A DNA stretch of 64,000 nucleotides from Dromiciops gliroides (GCF_019393635.1 NC_057862.1:98076659-98140658); one strand, 5' to 3'. Shown: positions 10,786 through 21,761, counted from the stretch's first letter. Made by a program: numbers and translations. Notes: generated by a model from the letters alone, not told the origin.

Positions 10786-11222
10786 TGTTGTGGGAATGAA
10801 GTGGGACCCCAAGAAATCCAAAAGATTCCAACCCCCAAGGAATCCTTAAATTTTCCCAAGGAAAAAACATTTCTGTCTCCCACCTCAGGAATAAGGTGTG
10901 GCAAAGCACTACCCTCTCTGGTACCTGATAAGCAATACCAAGGTCTGTAAGATGATATGCAGGGTATGGATGGATGCAGCATATCCTACTGATACCCCAT
11001 TTTTCAAAGGTCCCTTCCCAGTATTTGCATTTCCTCTTGCTTTGTAATTTCCTCCCCTTTGTTTTGTAAACATACAAAAGACCAGGTCTTCTCTTACTTG
11101 AGCAGGAAGGTCTCAATAGTAATTCTCTTAATAAATCTCTTTTTATTTTACTAGATTCATGATGGGCCTCCAATTCTCTGGGTGAGCTGGCCTCCTGATC
11201 CAGTTTGCAAGTCCCCCCAACA
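10786..11222 (+). mobile_element. Solo LTR of an endogenous retrovirus (437 bp)
   Basis: Begins TGTTGTGGG and ends CCCCCCAACA, so TGTTG/CAACA form the terminal inverted repeat. An AATAAA signal lies near 11130, about 90 bases before the end, as in an R-U5 boundary. Flanks atag and atac are a near-match for a 4-bp target duplication. No internal retroviral genes adjoin it. Confidence 0.7.
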
Positions 11223-11602
11223 ATACTGTGTTTAGTGTAAAAGAGAAAAAAATTACAACTTGAAAAAACCCCAGCATTAGAGACAAATGGAGGAAAATAT
11301 AAACCTAACTCATAACTTTAAATGTGAATGAATTAAGCAATCCAATAAAATGAAAAGGAGTAACAGATTCAATAAGAAAACAAGACCTTACAATCTGTTC
11401 TTTATAAGAAACACATTTAGAAAACAAAAACATACAGACACACAACTGAGGAGATGGGGGAAATTTTACTACATGCATCAAGTGAATAAAAGACACCAGG
11501 AGCTTTAGTCTGGCTATCAGACAAAGCAAAAATAAACATTCAAAATAAAGAGATAAAACAAGGAAACTACATTGTGCTAAAAGGAACCAAAGACAACAAA
11601 CC

Positions 11603-12073
11603 TGTGAGAAATGGGTAGTTGTCTCCTCTCAATGTGGATATAACAGTCAGTCATACTTTCCTGACCTGTTTGTAGGACAAAGGTCTCAGATCCCCTCCTC
11701 CCCCTCAGGTTAGCAAGGTCACATGGTTCAAGGAGCCCTGGTCTCAATTAGGTCCTCTCCAGAGTTCTGTCCATATAAGGAAGTATAAGGTCCACTCCTG
11801 AGTTATGCCCATACAAGGAAGAGGGGTGGGAATACTGCTTTCTGATTAGCTAGTTTTTGCGAGTAGATTGTAACCCCGACCAGTGATGAAAAAGGGGAAG
11901 GTCCATTTGCATTAGGGACTAGGGTATAAAACAGGGCCTGCGAGCTCCCTTTCTGGGCACCCACTAGCTGCACACTAGGGTGCCTCCTTCTCATGAGAAG
12001 AAAATAAAGCCTTTGTCACCTCGATGCTAAGTTCCTGAGAATTATTGAGAAGAGGATGGATTTTTCCCTCACA
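11603..12073 (+). mobile_element. Solo LTR of an endogenous retrovirus (471 bp) inside L1 ORF2
   Basis: Begins TGTGAG and ends CTCACA, a perfect 6-bp inverted repeat. It is flanked by aaacc at 11598-11602 and 12074-12078, a perfect 5-bp target duplication. It has TATAAA at 11925-11930 and AATAAA at 12003-12008. L1 ORF2-like text continues in the same frame on the two sides once the LTR and one duplicate are discounted. A 5-bp duplication is known for several ERV groups, so the class is not fixed. Confidence 0.85.
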
Positions 12074-12405
12074 AAACCAATATCAGTAATAAGCTTATAT
12101 ACTATAAAAGTCTTAGCATCAAAATTCATAAAAGAAAAATCGACTGAGGTACAAGAAGAAATAGATAGTAACACAATCATGACAGGAGATTTCAATAACC
12201 CTCTCTCAGTTTTGGATAAATCTAACAGAAAGATAAACAAAGGGGAAAACATGGACCTGAACAAATTGCCAGAGAAACTAATGTTAAACAATAACCAATC
12301 CAAATTCCATAGAATTCATGATGAAATATAGTATTTTAATCCAGGTATAGAGCTGATGGATTTGGAGTACAGATTGAAGCATATTTTCTTTCTTTCCTAT
12401 CAGGT

Positions 12406-12411
<6 letters not shown>

Positions 12412-12446
<35 letters not shown>
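12412..12446. repeat. (CT)n microsatellite
   Basis: Nearly pure CT dinucleotide run within the L1-like element. Confidence 0.9.
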
Positions 12447-12840
12447 ATATATGGTTAATGTGGAAATTTGTTTTGCATGACTATACATATTTATAGAAAA
12501 AATAAACTAGAATTAAAAGATTTATGGCATCTTCTAAATGGAATTTCAAAAGAATAAATATTTCTCAGCACCACATAAAACTTTTACAAAATTAACTGTA
12601 TATCAGGACATAGAGATGTTGTAAATAAATGTAAAAAAAATAGTAATTACATCCTTTAGAAACCATAATGAAATAAAAATTTTCATTGGTTCAGAGACTA
12701 AAAACAAAAGATATAAAGTCTAATGGAGACCTAACAATGAAATCCTAATTAAGAAATAGATCAAAGAACAGGTTATTGAAATAATGAATAATTATATGAA
12801 AGAAAATTATAATGGTGAAACAACATACCAATTTCTTTTG

Positions 12841-12996
12841 TTTTTGTTTTTGTTTTGTTTGTGGGGCAATGGGGGGTTAAATGACTTGCCCAGGGTCATA
12901 CAGCTAGTAAGTGTCAAGTGTCTGAGGCCAGATGTGAACTCAGGTACTCCTGAATCCAGGGCTGGTGCTTTATCCACTGTGCCACCTAGCTGCCCC
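12841..12996 (-). repeat. CORE-SINE
   Basis: Minus-strand copy with a (TTTTTG)n-like tail. Target duplication ccaatttcttttg at 12828-12840 and 12997-13009 is perfect. Confidence 0.9.
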
Positions 12997-13398
12997 CCAA
13001 TTTCTTTTGATGTAACTAAAGCAGTCCTCAGGGGTGAAAATCATATTTTTACAGACATATATTAACAAAATATAAGGGAGGATTAATGAGCTGAATATGC
13101 ATTCAAAAAATTAGAAAGTCAACAAATAGACAAATGTAAAATAATCACAAAGGGAGATATTAAAATCAGAGGAGAAATAGATAAATTGGAAAAAAGCAAA
13201 TGATAAAACTAAAAATTTGTTTCTTAAAAAGACTAAACCTTTAGCTATTCTGATTTTTTAAAAAGAGGCAGATAATCACATTCATAAAATAGCAAATTAG
13301 CAAGGTGAAATCACAACAAAACTAGAAGAAATAAAAATAATGGTCAAAACATTATGCAATTATATACTAACAAAACTGAGAACTCAAAAGAAATAGAG

Positions 13399-14010
13399 GG
13401 GGGGCAACTAGGTGGTGCAGTGGATAAAGCACCAGCCTTGGATTCAGGAGGACCTGAGTTCAAATCCTGCCTCAGATACTTGACACTTACTAGTGTGATG
13501 AAGTAATGGGATTTAGCAGATACTCAAAGACCCACCTGGAGATTAATCTATACTGATTGAATCAAGTGAGAGTGATTGACTGCTAATTAAGCCTACTTTA
13601 AGTTAATTGGATTGTAATCACACCTGGCTATCCCTTAAGAAGGTATTGTTCTCAGAAACTAGACTGTGAACTCAACTTGAGAACACCTTCAAAGACAATG
13701 GATTTGGATGATGCCAACCAATCACCTTGAAGCAGTGTGTAAGGACCGCCTCTCTTCCAGATCTATAAAAAGCTTCCACAAACAGCTTGCGAGTGTGTTC
13801 CTGATTAAAGCAGGCTTGTGGAGGAGGACTTCAGGAAGAACCCAACCAGGCTGGAACTCTAGGCTAGACTGGAGCTGAAGCTTCTGATTTAAGGCGACCA
13901 CAATTTAGATTTTAAACATCACACTAGCTGTGTGACCCTGGGCAAGTCACTTAACCCTCATTGCTCTGCAAAAAAAAAAAAAAGAAAAGAAAAGAAAAAA
14001 AAAGAAAGAA
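13399..14010 (+). repeat. CORE-SINE split by a solo LTR
   Basis: Plus-strand SINE in two pieces, 13399-13493 and 13928-14010 (the latter with a long A/G tail). Its own target duplication, aagaaatagag, lies at 13388-13398 and again ending at 14020. The LTR at 13494-13923 separates the pieces exactly within cttactag/ctagctgtg. Confidence 0.9.
13494..13923 (+). mobile_element. Solo LTR (430 bp) inserted in a CORE-SINE
   Basis: Begins TGTGATG and ends CATCACA, a perfect 7-bp inverted repeat. Flanked by ctag at 13490-13493 and 13924-13927, a 4-bp target duplication as made by gammaretrovirus-like (ERV1) integrases. TATAAAA at 13764-13770 and ATTAAA at 13804-13809 mark promoter and poly(A) site. 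It must be younger than its host SINE. Confidence 0.9.
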
Positions 14011-14106
14011 AGAAATAGAGAAGTATCTTCAAAAATATGAAATACCCAACTATCAGAAGACCAGATAGAGATCTTAAATAATACAATCTCAGAAAAGGAA
14101 ATAGAT

Positions 14107-14253
14107 TTTTTTTTTTTGCAGGGCAATGGGGGTTAAGTGACTTGCCCAGGGTCACACAGCTAGTAAGTGTCAAGTGTCTGAGGCCGGATTTGAGCTCAGG
14201 TACTCCTGAATCCAGGGCCGGTGCTTTATCCACTGCACCACCTAGCCGCCCCA
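14107..14253 (-). repeat. CORE-SINE
   Basis: Minus-strand copy in L1 ORF2-like sequence. Target duplication aaaggaaatagattt flanks it (about 14095 and 14254). Confidence 0.9.
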
Positions 14254-14890
14254 AAGGAAATAGATTTAACTGTAAAACAAAACAAAACTACTAAAGAAAA
14301 AAACTTCTGGTTCTGATAGAAAATTCTGTCAAACTGTTAAAAAATAATTAGCTCTATACTTCAAAAATTATTCTCAAAAACTGAAAAAGAAATCACCCTC
14401 CCAGAATCCTCTTATGAGACAAATACACTAATACCTAAACCAGGGAAAAATAAGACAAAGAACACTATAGGCCAGTATAATGAATAAATCTTGACTCAAA
14501 AATTTTAAACAAAAAATCCTTATTTGCTTGAACAAAACAAAAACTAATAGATTCTGGGAAAACTGGAAAGTACTTTGGCAGAAATTATGCTTAGACCAAA
14601 ATCTTACACCATATTCCATAATACATTCCAAATGGTATGCAACTTTAATAATATTAATTATATTATTACAAATTAGAAGAGAAGCAGATCATATAGCTCT
14701 CACAGCTATGGGGAGAAGATGTAATCTTCAACAAATAAGAAATATGGGCAATTGCAAAAGATAAAATAGATAACTTTGGGTACAAGAAACTGAAAAGCTT
14801 CTGCACAGACAAAATTAATGCAAAAAGGAAAGCAGTTGAATGGGAAAAATATTTTCATCATATTTCTCTGATAAGGGTTTGATACCCACA

Positions 14891-14950
14891 GATATAGATA
14901 TAGATATAGATATAGATATAGATATAGATATAGATATAGATATAGATATA
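14891..14950. repeat. (GATATA)n microsatellite
   Basis: About ten perfect hexamer units inside the ORF2 region of the L1-like element. Confidence 0.95.
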
Positions 14951-15559
14951 ATGACTAATAGCCATTCCCCAATAGATAAGTGTTCAAAAGATATGAACAG
15001 TTCTTAAGAAAATTTCAAAATATTCCACATGAAAGAAATATTCAGAATCACTAATCATAAGAGAAATGCAAATCAAATAACCCTGAGGTTTCACCTTGCA
15101 CACTGCAAGTTAGCAAAGATGACCAAAAAATATTGGCAACAATCAATGTTAGAGGGTTGTAGAATAATAAGTACACTAGTACATTATTGGTAGGGCTGTG
15201 AAATTGTACAGCCTTTTGGAAAACAAGTTGTAATTATGCAAATAAAGTAACTAAATTGTCCCTACCCTTTGAACCAAAGGGTCAATTACTGAGCACATGA
15301 CAAGGAAGCCACCAATAAGAATAAAGTCCCCACATATACCAAAATATTTATAGTAGCACTTTGTGATAGCAAAGAATTAGAAAGAAAGTGGATGCCCATC
15401 AATTGAGAAATGGCTAAACAAATTGTGATACATGAATGTAACTGAATATTAATATGATATAAGAAATCATATATGTGATTACTATAAAGATGCATGGAAA
15501 GATCTACATGAACAGATGTAGAGGGAAGTAAGCAGAGCCAAGAACATAATATACACAGT

Positions 15560-15788
15560 AATTGTTGTTATTGTTTAGTCATGTCTGACTCTTCATGACC
15601 CCATTTGGGGTTTTCTTGGCAAAGATACTGGAATAGTTTGCCATTTCTTTCTCCAGCTCATTTTACAGATGAGGAAACTGACACAGAGTTAAGTGACTTG
15701 TCCAAGTTCATACAACTAGTAAATGTTTGAGGCCAGATTTGAACTCAGGAAGATGAATGAGTCTTGGAACTCTAGCCACTGTGCCCTA
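15560..15788 (-). repeat. Older CORE-SINE (family B)
   Basis: Minus-strand copy: gtcatgtctgactcttcatg, then catttggggttttcttggc, the CORE block, and the head near 15775. It sits in the 3' end of the L1-like element. Other copies lie at 19096, 21762, 23183, 43117 and 53240. Confidence 0.85.
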
Positions 15789-16114
15789 ACTACAACAATG
15801 TAAGTGAAAAGAACAATCACAGACCAAAAAAAAAATCAAAATTGAATTAACAAAATTATAAAGATCATGACTCAAATGAAGAAACATGAGTATCCACCCT
15901 CAAACCATCTCTTGGTGGAGGTGGGAGATCCACAGGTATTATACATTGCAGATAATTTTTTATTTTTTCAATGTATACATCAATTCTTTTGAATTATTTT
16001 CTTCTCCTTTTTTGTTTTGATTTATCATTTGGTATGGCTCTCTGGGATGAGGAGGAAGAGGGATACTGGGAATTAACTATGATGATGTAAAAACAGAAAA
16101 CCTCAATAAAACTT

Positions 16115-16268
16115 TTTGTTTTGGTTTGGTTTTGTGGGGCAATGTAGGTTAAGTGATTTGCCCAGAGTCACACAGCTAGTAAGTGTCAAGTGCCTGAGAC
16201 CATGTTTGAACTCAGGTCCTCCCGAATCCAGGGCCAGTGCTTTATCCACTGTGCCACCTAGCTGTCCC
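16115..16268 (-). repeat. CORE-SINE
   Basis: Minus-strand copy. Target duplication caataaaactttt flanks it (about 16103 and 16269) and lies at the L1 poly(A) end. Confidence 0.9.
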
Positions 16269-16410
16269 CAATAAAACTTTTAAAAACAAAAAAGAGGCTA
16301 TTTTTTTTGGAGTTATTGTTTCTCCTAAAATACTTTACATTTCAAAACTCCTCAAAAATCACCCCTTATTCTTTTTTTTTACTCCAGTCTATGATGAAGA
16401 AATAGATCTT

Positions 16411-16573
16411 TTTGTTTTGTTTTTGTTTTGTTTTTGCAGGGCAATGAGGGTTAAGTGACTTGCCCAGGGTCACACAGCTAGTTAAGTGTCAAGTGTCTGA
16501 GGCTGGATTTGAACTCAGGTCCTCCTGAATCCAAGGCCAGTGCTTTATCCACTCTGCCACCTAGCTGCCCCCT
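16411..16573 (-). repeat. CORE-SINE (tcattgccc type)
   Basis: Minus-strand copy with a (TTTTG)n tail. Flanks aaatagatct and aaatagagct are a probable target duplication. Confidence 0.85.
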
Positions 16574-16599
16574 AAAAATAGAGCTTGAGAAGGTGAAAT

Positions 16600-16895
16600 G
16601 CATCACTTACTTCCTTCCCCCAGCAGATTGCCCTTACAACCATCCCACATGCTAATCTTCATTCTTTTCCTAGCTATTGATTCTTTCTCTGCTGACTACA
16701 AATAAACCCTCATTTGACTTTGCAATCTCTTCAAGCTACTGTCCTATATCTCTACTCCCTTTCTCAACAAAACTCTCAGGAAAAAAACAAAAACAAAAAC
16801 AAAAAAATCCTTCACTTATTGCTTCCAGTCTTTTTCCTCTCATTCACTTCTTGGCACCATGCAATTTGAATTTTCACTTAATTTCTTTAACTGAA
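16600..16895 (+). mobile_element. CR1/L2-type LINE fragment with RT motif
   Basis: The frame at 16677-16928 reads SYCPISLLPFSTKLSGK, matching the YRPISLLP..SK motif of CR1/L2 reverse transcriptases. An AAAAAC-rich stretch interrupts it. It is upstream in the enzyme relative to the fragments at 5237 and 18177. Confidence 0.6.
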
Positions 16896-17750
16896 ACTGT
16901 TGTCAGTCAGTCAAATAAGCATTTTTGAAACACCTACTATGTGCCAGGTGCTAAATGCTAGGAATACAAAAAGAAGCAAAAGACAATCTGTGCCCCAGAG
17001 ATTCACAGCCTAATGGGAGAGACAACACCCAAAAAACTACATACAAATAATCTATATAGCAGATAAATAGGAAATAATGAAGAGAGAAGGCATTAGAATT
17101 AGGAGTTGATAGGAAAGGCTTCCTGTAGAAGATGGGATGTTAAATAGTACTTGAAGCAAGCCAGGAGGCAGAGGTGAGGAGAGAGAGTATTTCCAGGCAT
17201 GGGGGACTGATAGAGAGAATTTTTAAGATTACAGAAATGGAATATCTTGTTTGTGGAACAGCAAGGAGAGCAATGTGACTGGTTTAAAGGGTATATGGTA
17301 GGGAATAAGATATAAGATGTGGGAGGGGATGTAGTGCTAGCTTATGAAGGGCTTTGAACACCAAACAGATGATTTTGTGTTTGATCCTGGATGTTATAAA
17401 GAACCACTGAAGTTTACGGGGGAAGAGGTGACATGATTAGATTAGAGCTTTAGGAAAATTACTTTGGTGGCTGAATGGAGGATGGAGGTAAGCAGACCCA
17501 CCAGTAGGTTATTCTAATAGTCCAATCATGAGATGATGAGAATCTCCACTAGAGTGGTAGCAGTATCAGAGGAGAGAAGGGGGCGCATATTTGAAAGATG
17601 TTGCAAAGGTGAAATCAATAGATCTCAGCAACAGATTGGATCTGAGAGGTGAAAGATAATGAAAAATAGAACTAAGGATAACAGCTAGGGTATGAGTGTG
17701 GGGGACTGGGAAATTGGTAGTACTCTCTTCAATCCTGCATCACCAAGTTT
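16896..17750 (+). repeat. Family D interspersed repeat, long copy
   Basis: Begins with a tcagtcaaataagcattt segment and ctactatgtgccagg, continues with attcacagcctaatgggaga, cttcctgtagaagatgggat, atgaagggctttgaacacc and ctttaggaaaattactttgg, then cagaggagagaagggggc. The same order of phrases occurs at 35521-37520 and 47650-48300. I cannot name the family or show coding capacity. Confidence 0.7.
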
Positions 17751-17759
17751 CTTTTAGAT

Positions 17760-18176
17760 ATTTCTCAATAAATCCTAGAGAATCAACTAAAAAAAACTAC
17801 TCAAAACAATTAACTTTAGTAAAGTTGCAGGATATAAAATAAATCCGCATAGATCATCAACATTTCTTTTTTTTTCTTTTTTGTGAGGCAATTGGGGTTA
17901 AGTGACTTGTTCAGGGTTACACAGCTAGTAAGTGTCAAGTGTCTGAGGTCAAATTTGAACTCAGGTCCCCCTGAATCCAGGGCAGTGTTTTATCCACTGT
18001 GCCACCTAGCTGCCCCAATCGTCAGCATTTCTATACATGACCAACAAAGCTCAGCAGTAAGAGATAGAAAGAGAAATTCCATTTAAAATAACTGTAGACA
18101 ATATAAAATATTTGGGAGTCTACATACCTACACAAATCCAGGAACTATATGAACACAAGTAGATATTTCTTGATAG
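17760..18176 (+). mobile_element. L1 ORF2 fragment
   Basis: The translated text resembles the ORF2 region after the reverse transcriptase (KVAGYKIN, then a KYLGVYIPTQ-like stretch). It is split by the SINE at 17867-18017 and ends in CR1/L2-type sequence. Confidence 0.6.
17867..18017 (-). repeat. CORE-SINE (caattgcctca type)
   Basis: Minus-strand copy. Flanks atcatcaacatttct and atcgtcagcatttct form a slightly diverged target duplication. Confidence 0.9.
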
Positions 18177-18570
18177 ATGTATCAAACTCAAGATGTCCAA
18201 AACTGGACCCATTACCATTGCCTTGCTCAAAAAACTATCCCTCTTCATAATCTCCTAATTTTTATGAAGAGCATAACTATTCTTCCAGTCATTCAGTCTT
18301 ACAACCTTGAAGTCATCCTCAACTCACTCCACCTCATGCTCCCCATATCCAATCAGCTGCCAAGTCCAGTCAATTTTCTCTCTCTAACATCTCTCAGATC
18401 TGTCCCCTTTTTTCTACTCACATGGCCACCACATTAGTTCAATCCCTTTCCACCTCTCACTTGGACTATTGCAATAGCCTCTTAATTGTTCTTCCTGCCT
18501 CAAGTCTCTTCCCTCTCCAATTCATTCTCCACGCAACTTACAAAATGATATTCTTAAAACACAGCTCTAA
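18177..18570 (+). mobile_element. CR1/L2-type LINE fragment
   Basis: Pyrimidine-rich text with acaaccttgaagtcatcctc (NLEVIL in translation, as in the NLGVILD motif after the RT domain), then tggactattgcaatagcctc. Frames are broken. Confidence 0.55.
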
Positions 18571-18784
18571 CCATGAATATGTATAAATGAATGAATTAAA
18601 GAAAAGACCAATCTTTTGTTATTTGAGGTTGAATTTTAAATGAAAAATATGCATAATTTTCAAACATATTGTTTTACAGAGAATGGCAAAACTGAAACAA
18701 GGCATGGAAATGAGCCTTTTTCATCAAAGGACTGATACATGGGGCTCTTTGACTCTATGATTATTTCATAGTTTTTGCCACTGA

Positions 18785-18990
18785 TTGAGTGGCAAATTGG
18801 TATATCAGAAAGAGCCTAATACTATGATGTGAGATACCTGGGTCCCAAGACCTCTGCCATTAACTCTTATCTAGGCCAATTCACTTCTCCCTGAGTATCA
18901 ATTATCTTTCCTATAAAATAGGAGAGGGGGACCAAGTGAACTCTAAGGGTCCTTTTAGCTCTTACATTCTATTATTCTGGGTTACAAATA
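18785..18990 (+). repeat. MIR
   Basis: Reads gagatacctgggtccc, ggccaattcacttctccctg, then ctctaagggtccttttagctc, the MIR body and tail. Confidence 0.6.
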
Positions 18991-19249
18991 ATAGAAACAT
19001 AGATACTGCAACAGTTGATATAAAGCAATTTGATGAAATACATGATTTTCCTAAAAAGAATGTGAATTAGTTTGGGGGATCAATAAAAAAAAATCGGGGC
19101 AGCTAGCCAACACAGTATATAGAGCATCGGACCTGTAGTCAAGAAGATTTAAATTCAAATCTGACCTCAAACATTTACTAGCTGTGTGACTCTGGGGAAG
19201 TCACTTAACTCTATCTCAGTTTCCTCATTTGTAAAATAAGCTGAAGAAG

Positions 19250-19417
19250 TATAGTTGGAATGATGCCTCTGCTGGGAGGAACTTTTTTGAGCTCTGGCCT
19301 GAGGGGAGAAATGTGACTTTAGCATCCAGAAGCTGGCCAGCTGGCACCCAGGAACTTGTCTCTGTAGAGCAGCCTGTTAGACCTGTCAATCAGAGCCACC
19401 AGCCAATTAGCTTGGAG

Positions 19418-19489
<72 letters not shown>

Positions 19490-19787
19490 ATGTATGTGTA
19501 TGGCCCTTTTTCCTGTTGGAGAGGAGGCTTCTGGGACAAAGGAGGGGCGAGGCTGGCTTTTATTCGCTGGGACCTCGTGTGGAATGGAACAGAGACGCTG
19601 GCTCCCTTAGATAGATAGATGAAGGCATCTTGGCCTCTTTCTGTCTCCTCACCAAATTCTTATGCTCTTTAATAAATGCTTAAAAGTTTAAACTCTTGAT
19701 AAAGCTTCTAATTTATTGGCAACCACTCATTAGATTTTTAGACAGACTAGCTAGAATTTTAGCCACCTTATAGATAGCAACTTTACA
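19250..19787 (+). mobile_element. Solo LTR (family Y) with microsatellite expansion
   Basis: Flanked by gaag at 19246-19249 and 19788-19791, a 4-bp target duplication. It ends TTTACA; the start, TATAG, appears to be a mutated TGTA. It carries a (TG)n(TATG)n tract at 19420-19499 and AATAAA at 19671-19676. Its last roughly 110 bases match the reverse complement of the LTR at 57538-57909. Confidence 0.8.
19420..19499. repeat. (TG)n(TATG)n microsatellite
   Basis: Dinucleotide run followed by TATG units inside the U3-like part of the LTR. It produces Cys/Val open frames that are not genes. Confidence 0.95.
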
Positions 19788-19994
19788 GAAGGAAATGGCA
19801 AACCACTCCAGCATCTTTGACAAGAAAACCTCAAATGGGGTCAGGAAGAGTCAGACAGGACCGAAATGACTCAAAAACAACAAGTGAAAAGAGTAATAGA
19901 TTTGGAGATAGAAGATCTACATTCTGGTCTTACCTACTTAATCGGGGTATGACCACAAGAGAGTCATTTTCTTTCAATAGATCTCAATTTCTGA

Positions 19995-20560
19995 AGGAAT
20001 GCCTATCAATTGGGGAATGGTCAAACAAGCTATGATATATAATTGGGATGGAATAATATTGTGCTATAAGAAATGAAGATCAGGATTTTAGAAAAACCTG
20101 GAAAGACTTACATTAACTGTTACAGTGAAATGAACAGAACCTGGGAAACATTATGCATAGTAACAACAATACTGTACAATAAACAACTGTGAATGATTTA
20201 GGTATTCTCAGGAGTATAATGATCCAAGACAATGCTAAAGGATTCATGATGAAAAATGCTAAATGCCTCCAGAGAGAATGAATTGATGGGGTCTGAATGC
20301 AAACTGAAACATACTCTTTTTCTCTTTCTTTTTTTGGTTTAAGTTTTCTTCCACAAAATGACCAATATGGAAATATATTTTATATGATTACACATGCATA
20401 ATCTATATTAGATTGCTCACCATCTAATAGAGGGGAGAGGAGAAGTAAGGGAAGAATTTGGAACTCAAAAATATTTTAAATGAATGTTAATAATTGTTTT
20501 TACATGTAATTGGGGAAAATAAAATATTTTAAAAGTTTAAGATAAAAATAGTTCTCTTTC
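19995..20560 (+). mobile_element. L1 3' end
   Basis: Begins with atgcctatcaattggggaat, the ORF2 C-terminal DNA text, then the marsupial-type 3' UTR (gatccaagacaatgctaaag) and an A-rich end with aataaaatatttt. Confidence 0.75.
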
Positions 20561-20599
20561 TTTATATATAAAACAAAGGGGTTAGACTATATGATTTCT

Positions 20600-20756
20600 T
20601 TTTCTTTTTTTGGGGGGGTTAGAGTAATGAGAGTTAAGTGACTTGCCCAGGGTCACACAGCTAGTAAGTGTCAAGTGTCTGAGGTCACATTTGAACTCAG
20701 GTCCTCCTGAATCCAAGGCTGGTGTTCTATCCACTGTGCCACCTAGCTGCTCCCTT
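20600..20756 (-). repeat. CORE-SINE
   Basis: Minus-strand copy. Target duplication gactatatgatttct at 20585-20599 and 20757-20771 is perfect (15 bp). Confidence 0.95.
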
Positions 20757-20771
20757 GACTATATGATTTCT

Positions 20772-21245
20772 AAGGTCCCTTTTAGCACTAGTGTTCCCTG
20801 ATTTTTCTGAAGTATGCTTAGCTACAGGCAGAGAAAAACCCTGATCTCGTATTCCCCTTGACTGAAAATGACTGTTTTTAATGGAGTTATCCACTGTACC
20901 ACCATGTGAATATCTCAAAAATCTCTTTTAAGGAGAAGTGATGGGAGAGAACTAGGCTATCTTGAAACAGATTGTGTCAAAGGAAAGGAAATCAGGTCCT
21001 GTAGTGCTGTAGGCATGGGTTGCCCAAGTGCATGCCACTCTTCTTGTGTACTCTACGTGTGTGCCCACTCTTCCCACTGAAACTAGGTATGGTGTGTAGC
21101 TGTGGGAGAGTACATCCCAAGTTTATGGGAGGAATGTTTTGTTACTGTTTCTACAATCTCATCTCAGTAAATGCCTTTACTTTGAGCTAGTTGTGACTAC
21201 TGGCTTGCTATTTAAAAACCAACCAAACAAACAAAAACACAAGTG
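20772..21245. other. Unassigned sequence
   Basis: No feature recognised, apart from MIR-like words at the left edge. Confidence 0.4.
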
Positions 21246-21510
21246 GGGGCTATGGAAGCAGCTAAGTGATTCACTGGCATGGAGTCAGGAAGAAGTGAGT
21301 TCATATCTAGCCTCAAACACCCATTAGCTATGTGACCCAGGGCAAGTCATTTAATTTCTGCTTACCTCTGTTTCCTCAACTGTAAAATGGAGTTAATAAT
21401 AGTACTTACTTCACAGGGTTGTTATAAGGATTGAATGAGATAAGATTTGTAAAGTGTTTAGCATAGTACCTGGCACTTTTAGGCATTTAATAAATGTTTC
21501 TTTATTTCCT
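21246..21510 (+). repeat. MIR, nearly full length
   Basis: Head, B box (gttcatatctagcctc), core gacccagggcaagtcattta, and tail through ggcatttaataaatg. Confidence 0.75.
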
Positions 21511-21761
21511 TATGGGCTAAAGTTTTATGAACCCACAGTACCTTATGCCTGAAGGTCCCTTTGAGGGACCCAACCTTCTGGTACAAATTGAGAGGTAGCC
21601 CAGAGGAGGTGGTGCTACTGTCAAAATGTGCCAAAGCATTACTGCTTCTTAGGATCGTTGGTCAGTCTGGCACTTCTGTTTCAGTCTCTAAGGTTCACAA
21701 ATTAGCTTCAGTGGACTGGGACACATCAAGTGCTCCTGTAGTGAAGCGTTGAGGCCAACTC

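Larger units (their letters stand above)
8272..16112 (+). mobile_element. Large, broken L1-like retrotransposon carrying nested insertions
   Basis: ORF1-like sequence lies at about 8400-9370: a coiled-coil-like Lys/Glu-rich part, then near 9260-9350 ILKATWRKTLKHKGKKIRI, which parallels the ORF1 RNA-binding segment. ORF2 endonuclease text appears at 11280-11600 and 12074-12330 (IMTGDFNNPLSVLDKS). ORF2 middle and C-terminal text follows at 13060-13390 and 14260-15550. The 3' UTR ends with caataaaactttt near 16112. The 9380-10785 part is not clearly L1. All frames are broken by stops. Insertions: SINEs at 8583, 12841, 13399, 14107 and 15560, and LTRs at 10786, 11603 and 13494. It may be more than one original L1. 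Confidence 0.65.
19096..19890 (+). repeat. Older CORE-SINE (family B) split by an LTR
   Basis: The left part 19096-19249 has the head, CORE motif and cctcatttgtaaaataag. The right part 19792-19890 continues gaaatggcaaaccactccag and aaatggggtcaggaagagtc. The LTR at 19250-19787 lies between. Confidence 0.85.

Noticed and set aside
10786..13923. LTRs at 10786, 11603 and 13494 as ends of one provirus
   Set aside because: The three sequences are dissimilar, each has its own terminal repeats and flanks, and L1 or SINE sequence lies between them rather than gag, pol or env.
15560..15788. Possible conserved regulatory element (long matches to 19.1, 21.8, 23.2 and 43.1 kb)
   Set aside because: The repeated matches are copies of an old CORE-SINE.
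19313..19618. Cys/Val-rich open frames, also at 24560-25039 and 31486-31797
   Set aside because: They are microsatellite translations (TG, GT, GA repeats).
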